A stretch of DNA of 45,798 nucleotides from Planctomycetota bacterium (GTDB lineage Bacteria; Planctomycetota; UBA11346), in assembly GCA_003136555.1 (NCBI GenBank), contig PLEW01000104.1:1-45798 (forward strand). Reading direction: 5' to 3'. The stretch's first letter is position 1; each line of letters opens with the position of its first letter. The position numbers and the translations under genes were made by a program. Of the stretch, positions 35,270 through 44,252 are shown piece by piece. Under the pieces are notes generated by a model. The model saw only the letters and a list, made by a program, of their open reading frames with translations, did not search any database and had not been told where the DNA came from.

Positions 35270-35347
35270 GGTCCAGGTACTCCGCAGGCAGGATCGGTCG
35301 GTGGATGGTGAGCGCGGGCGGTTCAGGTCGACGGACAGGGAAGGTGG

Positions 35348-38300
35348 TCAGTTCTTCGTCAGGGTCTCATCGAGGTTGAGCAGGACGCGTGCCACGATGG
35401 TCCAGGCCGCCGCATCGGTGGGGGTGGCCCCGGCCGGGAGCACGGGCAGGGTCGCCGGATTGCCGGTGGTGATCTCGCGCGCGTCCAGCCAGCCATCGCC
35501 CAGACGTGCGCGACGCGACGCCACCAGGGCGGTGATGACATCCACCTCCTCCGGGCGCGGGGACCGGCTGGTGCACAGGCGGAAGGCGTAGGCGGCACGC
35601 TGGGCATCGTTGCCGCCACCCTCCTTGAGGATGCGCAGCGCGAAGGCCCGGGCGGCCTCGAGGAAGACGGTCTCGTTGAGCGCGGCGAGGGCGGCAAGCG
35701 GGGTATTCGACCTGATCCGTCCGGCGCATGCCTGGTCGCCGTTGGGCGCGTCGAAGCTGCTCAGCACCGGATCGGGCATGGATCTGCGGCGGAAGACGTA
35801 GAGCGATCGGCGGTAGCGCTCGGGGCCGGTCGCGGTCTTCCAGAAATCGATGTCGATGAAGCTGGCCGCCATCAGGCTCGGCGGCACCGGCGGGAAGATG
35901 CTCGGTCCGCCGATCGCATCGCTGAGCAGGCCGGAGGTCCGCAGGGCGATGTCGCGGATGACTTCGGCATCGGCGCGGAAGCGCGGACCGCGCGCGAGCA
36001 GGAAGTTGCGCGGATCGCGCTCCTCCTGCTCGAGCGTGACTTGCGATGATTGCCGGTAGGTGCGCGAGGTGACGATGGTCCGGATCAGCTGCTTCTGGCT
36101 CCAGTGGTGGTCCATGAGATCCACCGCCAGCCAATCGAGCAGCTCGGCCTGGATGGGCTCGGGCGTACGCACGCCGAAGTCCTCGGGCCGGTCGATCAGG
36201 CCCTGGCCGAAGAGGGACTGCCAGACGCGGTTGACCGCCACCCGCGCCGCCGTCGGTGAGCGGCGATCGACCAGCCAGCGGGCGAAGGCCAGCCGCGCGG
36301 GCTCCGCGCTCGGCTGCAGCGGGTGAAGGAATGCCGGTGTTCCCGGTGTCACGGCAAGGCCGGGCCTGTCCCACGCCCCGCGTTCGAGCACATGGGTGAT
36401 CCGGGCATCGTCCTGCGATCGCTCGGCGAGGTGGAGGATGGAGGTGTCGGCTGCGGGGAATTGCGCCCACAGCGCGCCGATCTGCGTCTTGATCGCGGCC
36501 CATTCAGGAGCGCTCTCCAGCCAGGCGACGAAGAGCGTCTCCTGGTGGGCCGCGGTGCGCTCAGCCTGGGGCACCTCGAGGGCGAGGCGCGCCTCGGTCG
36601 GCAGGGGGCCGGCGGTGGGAGCGGTGGCGCCGGTCATGGCGATGCGGAAGCGCCCGAGCAGGTTGTTGTCCCGCCCGTGGGGGTCTCGCCCGGCATGGGC
36701 GAATTTCAGCTCGATGCGCAGGGCGGCGCCCTCCGGCAGGACCAGCGGCTCGGCGCATTGCACCACCACCTCGGTGGCGGCATTGCGCCTGCCCGCACCG
36801 CGATCGGGACTCCAGGCGGTCTCGGTCTTGCCATCGATGAGGAAGGCCGCGGGACCGAGGGTGCGCTTGTCCTTGTCATCCATGCGGAATGGCTCGCCCA
36901 GCGGGCGTTCCGGCGATTCATAGTCTGCGGTGGCCTTGGTCAGGGCGATGCGCGTCCAGGCGCTCTCGCCCGGCGGCCGCATCTCGATGATGAGTTCGGC
37001 AACGGCGAACAGCCCGTCGATGTTGCGACCGGGTCCGCCGAAGATCAGGTCGCGGTGGGTCAGGGCTTCCAGGCGGAAGCCGGTGATGGTCGAGGTCCTG
37101 GGCGTCGCCGTGAAGCTCAGCTCGCCATTGTTGCCGCGGAATCCGAGGGAGAGCACTGAACCGTCCGGCAGCACCTGCGGATGCACCAGTCCTCCGCTCC
37201 AGACCGGCTCGACCGGGGTGACCACCTCCCAGGGGATGGCGGCGTCCTGGAGGCCATGCTGCCAGGCGGTGAAGCGGCTCTGCCAATCGGCATGCTCGCT
37301 TTTCACCCGTGCTGCGATGTCGGCGATGCCGTGGTGGATGGAGGCGATGGTCGTCAGCTTCTCCGGCCCATAGACCCGCGAGGTCGCCTCGTAGGTGTTA
37401 TTCAGGGCGGCGAACATGCGATAGTAGTCATCCTGGGTGATGGGGTCGAACTTGTGGGAATGGCACTGGGCGCACTGCACGGTCAGCCCGAGCACGCCCT
37501 TCCCCAGCGCATCCATGCGGTCGAACATGCCCTCCATGCGGTACTGCTCGGCGATGATTGCGCCTTCCTCGGAGACCATCGCATTGCGCAGGTAGCCGGT
37601 CGCGACCATCTGGTCCTGGGTGGCCTCCGGCAGCTGGTCGCCGGCGATCTGCTCGATGATGAAGCGGTCATAGGGCATGTCGGCATTGAGCGCCCGGATC
37701 ACCCAGTCGCGCCAGGCCCATTGCTGGCGCGGGAGATCCTTCTCGTAGCCATCGCTGTCGGCATAGCGGGCGACATCCAGCCAGGGACGCGCCCAGCGCT
37801 CACCATAGTGCGGCGATGCCAGCAGGGTGTCGACCAGGGCGCTATACGCCGCCTCATGATCATGGGACCAGGCGCCAGCGAAGTCGTCGAGATCCCGGGG
37901 CCCTGGGGGCAGGCCGACGAGATCGAGCCAGAGCCGGCGGCACAGGGTGGCCGCATCCGCCTCCTGGGCATGGGTCAGACCGGCTCGTGACAGCTGGGTG
38001 GCGACCAGCGTGTCGATGGCATGATCACGTGCCTCGGCGGACAACTGCGGCTGCTGCGGCGGGATGTAGGCCCAATGCGGCTGATACGCGGCTCCGTGCG
38101 CGACCCAGCGGCGCAGGATCTCGATCTCCTCGGGCTTGAGCGGATTCTTGGCCTTGGGTGGCGGCATGATGTCATCGGGATCGCTGCTCAGCACCCGCTT
38201 GATGAGCATGCTTGCCTCGGGTTTGCCGGGAATGATGGCGGCATCGCCCGATTTGCCGCCCTTCAGCGCCGCCTCACGTTCATCGAGACGCAGGTTGCTC

Positions 38301-38500
38301 TTGCGCGCGGCCTTGTCCTGGCCGTGGCAGGTGAAGCAGTGCTCGGCCAGGATCGGCCGGATATCGCGATTGAAGGTCAGCTGCTCGCCGGAGTCGGCGG
38401 CAGCTGCCCGTGCACCGATGACGCACATCAGCAGCACCAGGGCTGCGATGAGGCGACGGGATGGCAGGACCGATGCGGTCAGTGGTCGCTCATGCTGCAT
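35348..38500 (-). CDS. PSCyt1/DUF1549/DUF1553 cytochrome-type protein, module 3
   Basis: A 1050-residue protein with a signal sequence (LIAALVLLMCVIGARAAAA). PSCyt1 has LAEHCFTCHGQDKAARKSNL and the distal DIMPPPKAKNPL. DUF1549 has LWLDLVGLPPGPRDLDDF, RWARPWLDVARYADSDG and a second CxxCH in VQCAQCHSHKFDPIT. A long insert (about residues 410-640) includes a discoidin-like stretch (FRLEALTHRDLIFGGPGRN) that parallels ALTHPSLVKNGPGR of module 1. DUF1553 has RVAVNRVWQSLFGQGLIDRP and RSNTPLAALAALNE. No good ribosome site precedes ATG 38500. It diverges from the PAS-AraC gene with only 50 bp between starts. Confidence 0.9.
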   Translation of the reverse strand: MQHERPLTASVLPSRRLIAALVLLMCVIGARAAAADSGEQLTFNRDIRPILAEHCFTCHGQDKAARKSNLRLDEREAALKGGKSGDAAIIPGKPEASMLIKRVLSSDPDDIMPPPKAKNPLKPEEIEILRRWVAHGAAYQPHWAYIPPQQPQLSAEARDHAIDTLVATQLSRAGLTHAQEADAATLCRRLWLDLVGLPPGPRDLDDFAGAWSHDHEAAYSALVDTLLASPHYGERWARPWLDVARYADSDGYEKDLPRQQWAWRDWVIRALNADMPYDRFIIEQIAGDQLPEATQDQMVATGYLRNAMVSEEGAIIAEQYRMEGMFDRMDALGKGVLGLTVQCAQCHSHKFDPITQDDYYRMFAALNNTYEATSRVYGPEKLTTIASIHHGIADIAARVKSEHADWQSRFTAWQHGLQDAAIPWEVVTPVEPVWSGGLVHPQVLPDGSVLSLGFRGNNGELSFTATPRTSTITGFRLEALTHRDLIFGGPGRNIDGLFAVAELIIEMRPPGESAWTRIALTKATADYESPERPLGEPFRMDDKDKRTLGPAAFLIDGKTETAWSPDRGAGRRNAATEVVVQCAEPLVLPEGAALRIELKFAHAGRDPHGRDNNLLGRFRIAMTGATAPTAGPLPTEARLALEVPQAERTAAHQETLFVAWLESAPEWAAIKTQIGALWAQFPAADTSILHLAERSQDDARITHVLERGAWDRPGLAVTPGTPAFLHPLQPSAEPARLAFARWLVDRRSPTAARVAVNRVWQSLFGQGLIDRPEDFGVRTPEPIQAELLDWLAVDLMDHHWSQKQLIRTIVTSRTYRQSSQVTLEQEERDPRNFLLARGPRFRADAEVIRDIALRTSGLLSDAIGGPSIFPPVPPSLMAASFIDIDFWKTATGPERYRRSLYVFRRRSMPDPVLSSFDAPNGDQACAGRIRSNTPLAALAALNETVFLEAARAFALRILKEGGGNDAQRAAYAFRLCTSRSPRPEEVDVITALVASRRARLGDGWLDAREITTGNPATLPVLPAGATPTDAAAWTIVARVLLNLDETLTKN

Positions 38501-38550
38501 GGTGTGATACTCTGGCGCACAGCCATGGATTTGTCTTGGATATCATCGGC
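38501..38550. promoter_or_regulatory. 50-bp divergent promoter region, module 3 / PAS-AraC
   Basis: Both starts face away from this short gap, so the two promoters must overlap each other or the coding starts. GATATC and GTGTGATAC are present, but no clear repeat is seen. The tight arrangement suggests mutual control by the PAS-AraC protein. Confidence 0.35.
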
Positions 38551-39327
38551 ATGGACTGGTATAAAGGACGCATCAGAGATACCGACCGCCGCTTGGCTTT
38601 GTTGAGTCGTATCGAGGGCAGGCAGCTGGCCCGCCTCTTCGACCTGCTCCCCGATGTGGCGTTCTTCATCAAGGATTGTGACGGGCGCTTCCTGGCCCTG
38701 AACCGTCGCGGCTGCGAGTTCTGCGGCGTACCGTCCGAACGCGCCGCCTTGGGCAAGACCGACTTCGATGTCGTCCCGCACAGCCGTGCGGCCGAATACC
38801 GCCGCGATGACCTGCAGGTCATGCAGAGCGGCCGTGCGATCGTCAATCGCGTCGAAAGCGCCCCGCAGAGCACCTCGACCACCCATTTCATCCTGACCAG
38901 CAAGATCCCGCTGCGCGATGCGCGCAAGAGGGTCATCGGCCTTGCTGGCATCTCCCGCCTGGTGGAGCGGGTGCGGGAACGGCCAGGGGCGGTGACCCGC
39001 CTGGCCGAGGTCCTCGAGACCCTCCACGATCCTGCGCACGCCGGAGTCTCCACTGCCGAGCTGGCGCGGCGTGCCGGGCTGTCGGTCAGCCAGTTCGAGC
39101 GCGTCTTCCGCACCAGCTTCGGCTCGTCGCCCAGGCAGTACCTGGTGCGCATCCGCATCGAGGCATCGGCGCGCGCCTTGGCTGAAGGCGATCAGACCAT
39201 CACCGCGATCGCCCACGCCTTCGGCTTCTATGACCATGCGCATTTCACCCGCAGCTTCCGCAAGGTCATGGGCATCACGCCATCGGCCTATCGCCGCGAG
39301 CACCATCATCCGACGGCGCGGGGATAG
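38551..39327 (+). CDS. PAS-domain AraC-family regulator, module 3
   Basis: A 258-residue protein from ATG 38551 (MDWYKGRIRDTDRR). The 30 upstream track codons overlap the divergent gene. Residues about 25-140 are a PAS domain (LFDLLPDVAFFIKDCDGRFL, LNRRGCEFCGV, ALGKTDFDVVPHSRAAEYRR, LTSKIPLRDARKRVIGLAGI). Residues about 155-250 are the AraC domain (VSTAELARRAGLSVSQFERV, ITAIAHAFGFYDHAHFTRSF, GITPSAYRRE). A PAS sensor instead of a cupin suggests it responds to a small ligand, redox state or haem-linked signal. It is divergent from the module 3 cytochrome gene and is its likely regulator. Confidence 0.88.
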   Translation: MDWYKGRIRDTDRRLALLSRIEGRQLARLFDLLPDVAFFIKDCDGRFLALNRRGCEFCGVPSERAALGKTDFDVVPHSRAAEYRRDDLQVMQSGRAIVNRVESAPQSTSTTHFILTSKIPLRDARKRVIGLAGISRLVERVRERPGAVTRLAEVLETLHDPAHAGVSTAELARRAGLSVSQFERVFRTSFGSSPRQYLVRIRIEASARALAEGDQTITAIAHAFGFYDHAHFTRSFRKVMGITPSAYRREHHHPTARG

Positions 39328-39393
39328 CGAGACCGCAGGCCTGCGCCGGCCGTCTCGACGCGGTCGCCGGGAAGGCCGGCAACAGGCCAAATC

Positions 39394-39410
39394 AGACCGC
39401 CACCCGGTCT
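39394..39410. terminator. Hairpin after the N-ATPase operon / PAS-AraC
   Basis: AGACCG and CGGTCT pair perfectly (6 bp) around CCACC, 67 nt after the PAS-AraC stop and downstream of atpG on the other strand. It lacks a T-run, so it would be Rho-independent only weakly. Confidence 0.3.
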
Positions 39411-39476
39411 TGCCGCAGTTAGCTGGCGAGGTGCCATCGTCGGCGAGGTGGTTGGTGGCCCACAGCACGCCACACG

Positions 39477-39626
39477 TCACCAGGCCGAGGTGACGTCCTG
39501 GGTGCTGGTCACACCCCCCTTGCCGTCGGCGCCCTTGGTTGTCCTCGGCATCTGCCGGGTGCCCTTGGCCGGGGCTTGGCCGGTGAGTATCCGGACGTTG
39601 CTCTGGCGTTGCTCATCGGGCGACAG
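39477..39626 (-). other. Possible 49-residue ORF downstream of atpG
   Basis: An open frame with strongly GC-rich third positions runs from CTG 39626 to TGA 39477, giving LSPDEQRQSNVRILTGQAPA, a Lys/Gly/Thr-rich middle and TSTQDVTSAW at the end. AAGGCGG precedes the CTG, which is an unusual start codon, and no ATG, GTG or TTG start is available in frame. It begins just after the atpG stop. It could be a small protein, or the tail of an old gene. No family was recognised. Confidence 0.25.
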
Positions 39627-39637
39627 CCGCCTTCGCC

Positions 39638-40522
39638 CTATCCGGCATGCGCCTCGAAGCCGGCGATGACGTCGAACAGCTCGCCATCGATGCCGCTCTG
39701 GCGCAGGCGGTGGTAGGAGGCATGCATCCCCACCAGCACGTCATCGATGTTCTTCTCCGCCCGCTCCATCGCCGCCAGGCGGCTGGCGTTCTCGCTCGCC
39801 AGCGATTCGGCGCACGCGCGGAAGAGCGAGATGAAGAGATGCTCGCGCACCAGCGCATGCAGCGCTCCCTGATCCTCGAGCATGATCTCGGGCGCCGTGC
39901 GCGTCGGCCACGGGATGGCGCTGAGGCGCTTCTGCCACTCGTCATCCAGCGGCAGCAGGCGCAGGCGGGACGGATCATAGCCCGCGCCAGGACGTGGGCG
40001 GTTGTGGAAGACCAGCACCTCGGCGTACCGCCCGGTCGCGATCTGCCGTTCGCAGGCGAGCTGGAGCTGTGTGACCAGCGGCGCGATGCCGGCTACCGCA
40101 TTCGGCAGCTGGTAGAGGCCCAGGAGCGGCAACCCGGATTCGGCCAGCCGGGCATGCACGCGCTCACCGACGGCCCAGACGAAAGCCCGTCCCGGCAGGG
40201 TGGCGAGCTGCTCGATGACGTGGGCGGCGATCACCTCATTGAACTGACCGACCAGGCCCTGGTCGGAACCGAAGACGATGGCACCGACCGCCGGCGCTGC
40301 TCTGCGCATGCTGCCGATGCGGTCGGCATCCGGGGCGGCACGCCGCCGCAGGCAGGCACCCAGGCCCAGGGCAATGGTGCGGTCGTAGTCGGACAGGGCG
40401 CCGACCGCCTGCTCGTACTGGCCGATGGCGGCGGCGGTGATCGCCTTCATCGCCCGGACGACGGTCTGGAGATTCCCCGCGGCGCCGATCTGGCGGTGCA
40501 GGCTGTCGATGCTCTCGCTCAT
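39638..40522 (-). CDS. atpG: N-ATPase gamma subunit
   Basis: A 294-residue protein from ATG 40522, overlapping the atpA stop as ATGA, which suggests translational coupling. The track start upstream belongs to the atpA region in another frame. The N-terminal helix [20 protein letters not shown] then [10 protein letters not shown] and the C-terminal helix [20 protein letters not shown] form the coiled-coil shaft that turns inside alpha3beta3. [10 protein letters not shown] is the typical start of the Rossmann-like central part. In N-ATPases gamma couples ATP hydrolysis to the c ring. It is the last gene of the operon. Confidence 0.88.
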   Translation of the reverse strand: MSESIDSLHRQIGAAGNLQTVVRAMKAITAAAIGQYEQAVGALSDYDRTIALGLGACLRRRAAPDADRIGSMRRAAPAVGAIVFGSDQGLVGQFNEVIAAHVIEQLATLPGRAFVWAVGERVHARLAESGLPLLGLYQLPNAVAGIAPLVTQLQLACERQIATGRYAEVLVFHNRPRPGAGYDPSRLRLLPLDDEWQKRLSAIPWPTRTAPEIMLEDQGALHALVREHLFISLFRACAESLASENASRLAAMERAEKNIDDVLVGMHASYHRLRQSGIDGELFDVIAGFEAHAG

Positions 40523-42132
40523 GGCCTCATCCGTGGGCTGGCCGGTTGCAGATCGTCCTGGACGGCGGCGGTGGCGGCGGCAGTGGCGGCGGTGGAGAGG
40601 GGGGCTGCCTGGAAGCGCAGGAGCGCCTGCTGCGCGAGTTCGATGATGGCCGCGCGATCCTCGCTGCTGAGCGCAGGGGCGCTCACCAGGCGTGCGACCA
40701 TCGCCGGCGGCATGGCGTCTGCGGCATGGCGGACCGCGCCTTCGGCCTCGGCCATGGCATCGAGCGGCACGGCATCGAAGAGTCCTGCCGAGAGGGTGAG
40801 CAGGACCGCGATCTGGCCCGGGACGCTGACGGGGGACTGCTCCGGCTGCTTCAGGCAGGCGCGGATGCGCCGGCCGTGCTCGATGATCGAACGCGAATGC
40901 CCATCGAGTCGGGCGCCGAAGCGGGCGAAGGTCTCGAGTTCCTCGAACTGCGCATAACTGAGCTTGAGGTCGCCGGCGACCCCCCGGTAGGCCGCATGCT
41001 GCGCCTTGCCGCCGACGCGCGATACCGAGGTGGCGACGTCGACCGCCGGGAGCACGCCCAGCTCGAACAGCGTCGGCGAGAGGTAGATCTGCCCGTCGGT
41101 GATCGAGATCAGGTTGGTCGGGATGTAGGCAGCGAGGTTCTGGGCGTCGGTCTCGATGATCGGCAGGGCGGTGAGCGATCCGCCGCCGAGCGCCGGGCTG
41201 AGACGGGTGGCGCGTTCGAGCAGGCGCGAATGGATGTAGAAGATGTCGCCGGGGAAGGCCTCGCGGCCAGGTGGACGGCGCAGCAGCAGCGACAGCTCGC
41301 GGTAGGCGCGCGCATGGTGGGTGAGGTCGTCGTAGACGATCAGCACGTCGCGCCCGCGCTCCATGAAATGCTCGGCGATGCTGGTCGCGGCATAGGGGGC
41401 GATGTAGGACAGCCCCGGCGCATCGTTGCCCTCGGCCACCACCACCACCGTATGCGCGAGCGCTCCCGATGAGCGCAGCGTCGCAACCGCCTTCGCCACC
41501 GACGAGGCGCGCTGCCCGATGGCGCAGTAGACGCACAGCACGTCCGCTCCACGCTGATTGATGATGGCATCGATGGCGATCGCGCTCTTGCCGACCTGCC
41601 GGTCGCCGATGATCAGCTCGCGCTGGCCCCGGCCGATGGGGATGAGGGCGTCGACGACCTTGACGCCGGTCTGCAGCGGCATGGTGACCGGAGCGCGGTC
41701 CATGATCGGCGGTGCCGGGCGCTCGATCGGCAGGCGCCCGCTGGCAGCCACTGCGCCCTTGCCATCGAGCGCTGCGCCGAGCGGATCGATGACGCGTCCC
41801 AGCAGGCCGTCACCGACGATGACATCCATCACCCGTCCGGTGCGCTCGACCTCGTCGCCGGCGCGTACCCGGGCAAAATCGCCCAACAGCACGACGCCGA
41901 CGCCGTCCAGGTCGATATCGAAGGCGATGCCCTGCATCCCGTCCGGGAAGCGCACCAGCTCCTCGAAGCCCACCTCGGGCAGGCCGGTGATGCGTGCGAT
42001 GCCGGTCGAGACCATGGACACCGTGCCGACCTCCCTGCTCGCCAGGCGAGGGATGGAAGACGCGCAGGCCGAGCCGATCGCGCTGAGCGCATCGCTGAAG
42101 GCGCAGTCGATGCTGGAGGGGGGCTCGCCCAT
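40519..42132 (-). CDS. atpA: N-ATPase alpha subunit
   Basis: A 537-residue protein starting 3 nt after atpF. The order is an N-terminal beta barrel ([20 protein letters not shown]), the nucleotide-binding domain with Walker [14 protein letters not shown] (the usual GDRQTGKT has two changes, T to V and T to S), [13 protein letters not shown] before it, [15 protein letters not shown] in the core, and [17 protein letters not shown]. The C-terminal helical domain follows. Alpha is the non-catalytic partner of beta in the hexamer. Divergence from ordinary F-type alpha fits the separate N-ATPase lineage. Confidence 0.93.
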   Translation of the reverse strand: MGEPPSSIDCAFSDALSAIGSACASSIPRLASREVGTVSMVSTGIARITGLPEVGFEELVRFPDGMQGIAFDIDLDGVGVVLLGDFARVRAGDEVERTGRVMDVIVGDGLLGRVIDPLGAALDGKGAVAASGRLPIERPAPPIMDRAPVTMPLQTGVKVVDALIPIGRGQRELIIGDRQVGKSAIAIDAIINQRGADVLCVYCAIGQRASSVAKAVATLRSSGALAHTVVVVAEGNDAPGLSYIAPYAATSIAEHFMERGRDVLIVYDDLTHHARAYRELSLLLRRPPGREAFPGDIFYIHSRLLERATRLSPALGGGSLTALPIIETDAQNLAAYIPTNLISITDGQIYLSPTLFELGVLPAVDVATSVSRVGGKAQHAAYRGVAGDLKLSYAQFEELETFARFGARLDGHSRSIIEHGRRIRACLKQPEQSPVSVPGQIAVLLTLSAGLFDAVPLDAMAEAEGAVRHAADAMPPAMVARLVSAPALSSEDRAAIIELAQQALLRFQAAPLSTAATAAATAAVQDDLQPASPRMRP

Positions 42133-42135
42133 GGC

Positions 42136-42942
42136 CTAGTGCACGGCGCTTTGGCTGGGGTGCGCCTGGCTCTGCTGCCCGGCATCGGCACGCGCCTCCA
42201 CCAGCCCGGCGACCATCTGCTCCATCGAGGCCAGGTGGTCCGCCACGCTCCAGCTGACTTTGCGTCCTCCGGCGATCAGCTCGATGCCGCAGATCAGCTC
42301 CGCCCTGGTCTCGAATGCGGTCTCGACCGGTGCCGACAGGATGTCCGCAAGCGCCTGGCGGAGAGCCGCCTGCTGCGCTGGCGTCAGCGCAAAGGCGCTG
42401 CGCACCAGGAGCTTGCCGGAGCTCCCCAGCGCATGCACCAGGTCCTGCCTGGCGGGTCCATCGAGCGCGCGCAGCCGGACCAGCAGCACCTCGACCAGGC
42501 GCTCCTCGAGGGTCGATGAGGCGAGATCCCCCAGGGTCCTGCGCACGATGGCGATGACCTCCTGCCCGGTGCGACCGGTGATGGTCTCGCGCAGGCGCGC
42601 GCCGTCGTTCAGCAGCGCCTGCCGGCGCTGGGCATCCTGCACCTCGGCGGCGCTGCGCGCCTCGTCGGATAGCTGCCTGCGCAGGGCGTCGGCCTCGGTC
42701 CGCGCCTGATCGAGCAGGGCGGTGCGGCTGCCGGCGAGCTCAGCGCTGCGGCGCGCGAAGTCATCGCGTTCACTCACGGCCTCGGCCTTCCTCGCCGCGG
42801 CATCGGCGAGATCCGCGGCGATGCGGCGCTCGCGCGCGTCGATGGCAGCCAGGATCGGGCGGTAGAGGAATTTCGTCAGCAGCCACACCAGGATGAGGAA
42901 GTTGAGCGCCTGGGCGCAGACCGTGAACCAGTCGATCAGCAT
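42136..42942 (-). CDS. atpF: N-ATPase b subunit, long form with delta-like C-terminus
   Basis: A 268-residue protein, much longer than ordinary b subunits (about 160). One membrane helix (LNFLILVWLLTKFLYRPIL) is followed by a charged coiled coil (ARERRIAADLADAAARKAEA...). The last 100 residues (AFALTPAQQAALRQALADIL, ICGIELIAGGRKVSWSV) resemble the C-terminal part of the delta/OSCP subunit. No atpH gene lies in the operon, so this b subunit probably also joins the stator to F1. Gaps of 3 nt to atpE and atpA and a GGGGAAG before the start show tight coupling. The delta resemblance is by eye. Confidence 0.88.
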   Translation of the reverse strand: MLIDWFTVCAQALNFLILVWLLTKFLYRPILAAIDARERRIAADLADAAARKAEAVSERDDFARRSAELAGSRTALLDQARTEADALRRQLSDEARSAAEVQDAQRRQALLNDGARLRETITGRTGQEVIAIVRRTLGDLASSTLEERLVEVLLVRLRALDGPARQDLVHALGSSGKLLVRSAFALTPAQQAALRQALADILSAPVETAFETRAELICGIELIAGGRKVSWSVADHLASMEQMVAGLVEARADAGQQSQAHPSQSAVH

Positions 42943-42945
42943 GGC

Positions 42946-43227
42946 TCACTTCCCCGCAGCCTGGCTGATCGCATGGTTCCAGAACGGATTGGCGAAGATC
43001 AGGATCATCGAGATGACGAAGCAATAGATTGCGGTCGACTCGATCATCGCCAAGCCGACGAACAGGGTGCGGGTGATGGTCGCCGAGGCGTCCGGCTGCT
43101 GCGCCAGGGCGGTGAGCGCGGTGGCCACCGACCGCCCTTCGCCGAGCGCCGGTGCCATGCAGCCGATGCCGGTGGTCAGTCCGGCGGTGGTGATCGAAGC
43201 GATGGCGATGATGGTGCTGCTGTCCAT
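42946..43227 (-). CDS. atpE: N-ATPase c subunit with Na+-type site
   Basis: A 93-residue protein with two membrane helices and GGAG 7 nt before the ATG. Helix 1 carries a glutamate in PALGEGRS (Glu30). Helix 2 has IESTAIYCF, with Glu63, Ser64, Thr65 and Tyr68. E-S-T-x-x-Y together with a second carboxylate in helix 1 is the pattern of Na+-binding c subunits, known from N-ATPases and, in part, from Ilyobacter and Propionigenium. This points to Na+ rather than H+ transport. The tail loop AQQPDASATITRTLFVGLAM is typical of this family. Confidence 0.94.
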   Translation of the reverse strand: MDSSTIIAIASITTAGLTTGIGCMAPALGEGRSVATALTALAQQPDASATITRTLFVGLAMIESTAIYCFVISMILIFANPFWNHAISQAAGK

Positions 43228-43255
43228 ATCTGACTCCGTGTGTGTCGACGACTGG

Positions 43256-43948
43256 TCAGACCGCTGGCGCGGACTGTGTGCTCGGGCGGGAACGCAGGGC
43301 GGCCGCGATGTAGACCGCGGCCAGGATGCTGAAGATGTAGGCCTGGACCATGCCGGTGAGCAGGCCGAGCAGGGTCATGACGATGGGGAAGATGAACGGG
43401 GTGATGGTCAGCAGGATGGCGATGATCATCGCCCCGCTCATCATGTTGCCGAACAGGCGGATGGCCAAGGCGAGCGTGCGCGAGAGCTCGCTGATGATGG
43501 TGAAGGGCAGCATCAGCACGGTCGGTTCGATGTAGGAGCGCAGGTAGCCGCGCAGGCCCTGATCCCTGATGCCGAACAGCGGGACGGAGACGAACACGCA
43601 CAGCGCCAGGGCGACGGTGGTCGACAGCGACGCGGTCGGCGGCTCATAGCCCGGGATGATGGTGCACAGGTTGGACATCGCCAGGAAGAGGAACAGGGTG
43701 GCGAGGAAGCTCAGATAGGTCCGCGCCGCAGGCAGGCCCACGCCCGCGATCTGCTGCTCGATGGCGATGACGATGATCTCGAGCAGGCATTGCCAGCGGG
43801 AGCGCGACGTGCCATGGGACAGCCGTCTGGTGATGAGCAGGGCGCTGAGCACCAGCACCAGCATCACCGCCCAGGTCAATACGATGGTGAGGTTGAGCGT
43901 CAGCGGCCCGCTGCTCCAGAGCACGACCTCATCCGGGCTAAGGTGCAT
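43256..43948 (-). CDS. atpB: N-ATPase a subunit
   Basis: A 230-residue membrane protein. ATG 43948 follows GAGG at 6 nt, and the track start 10 codons upstream is less likely. The segment LSRTLALAIRLFGNMMSGAM contains the essential arginine next to the c ring, and the last helices (PFIFPIVMTLLGLLTGMVQA, YIFSILAAVYIA) are typical of subunit a. It forms the ion half-channels through which Na+ reaches the c ring. It overlaps the end of atpR by 11 nt. Confidence 0.92.
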   Translation of the reverse strand: MHLSPDEVVLWSSGPLTLNLTIVLTWAVMLVLVLSALLITRRLSHGTSRSRWQCLLEIIVIAIEQQIAGVGLPAARTYLSFLATLFLFLAMSNLCTIIPGYEPPTASLSTTVALALCVFVSVPLFGIRDQGLRGYLRSYIEPTVLMLPFTIISELSRTLALAIRLFGNMMSGAMIIAILLTITPFIFPIVMTLLGLLTGMVQAYIFSILAAVYIAAALRSRPSTQSAPAV

Positions 43949-44252
43949 TGCCGGCCTCAGTTGCGCTGCCGCCAGCACCCTGCCCGGAGGCGCGCGTCAG
44001 GCGCTCCACCACCAGGCGGGCGGCGATGAAGCCGAGCAGGCAGAGGATCAGGCGCTGCCACTGCCCGCCGCCAACCAGGTAGAAGCCGGACAGGGTGATG
44101 GCCAGGCGCAGCATCAGGCTGGCCATGAACCACAGCGCCGGGTGCCCGGAGGCCAGGCCCCGGCGCACCGTCCACCACAGGCCGCCGAAGAAGACCGCGC
44201 CGAGCGCCCCGCCGGCGGGCACGCAGAGCAGCAGCAGGAGGGCATCAGTCAT
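43938..44252 (-). CDS. atpR: N-ATPase-specific membrane subunit AtpR
   Basis: A 104-residue membrane protein. I choose ATG 44252 (MTDALLLLLCVPAGG); ATGs at 44258 and 44267 are possible. Three hydrophobic helices include FFGGLWWTVRRGLASGHPAL, a pattern typical of AtpR. This subunit is found only in N-ATPase operons, after atpQ, and its role is thought to be in c-ring assembly. Its start overlaps the stop of atpQ, so the two are coupled. Confidence 0.85.
   Translation of the reverse strand: MTDALLLLLCVPAGGALGAVFFGGLWWTVRRGLASGHPALWFMASLMLRLAITLSGFYLVGGGQWQRLILCLLGFIAARLVVERLTRASGQGAGGSATEAGNAP

Larger units (their letters stand above)
39328..39637. other. 310-bp region between PAS-AraC and atpG ends
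   Basis: This lies between convergent genes. It holds paired GC-rich stems (GCCGGCC at 39345 with GGCCGGC at 39374; AGACCG-CCACC-CGGTCT at 39394-39410) that may end transcription from both sides, and a possible small minus-strand ORF (separate entry). No T-run is seen. Confidence 0.35.

Noticed and set aside
33884-35311. 475-residue plus-strand ORF
   Set aside because: It is antisense to the module 3 DUF1501 gene and has no family resemblance.
40523-41536. Upstream extension of the atpG track ORF
   Set aside because: It is an out-of-frame reading through atpA. The natural gamma start is at ATG 40522 ([11 protein letters not shown]).
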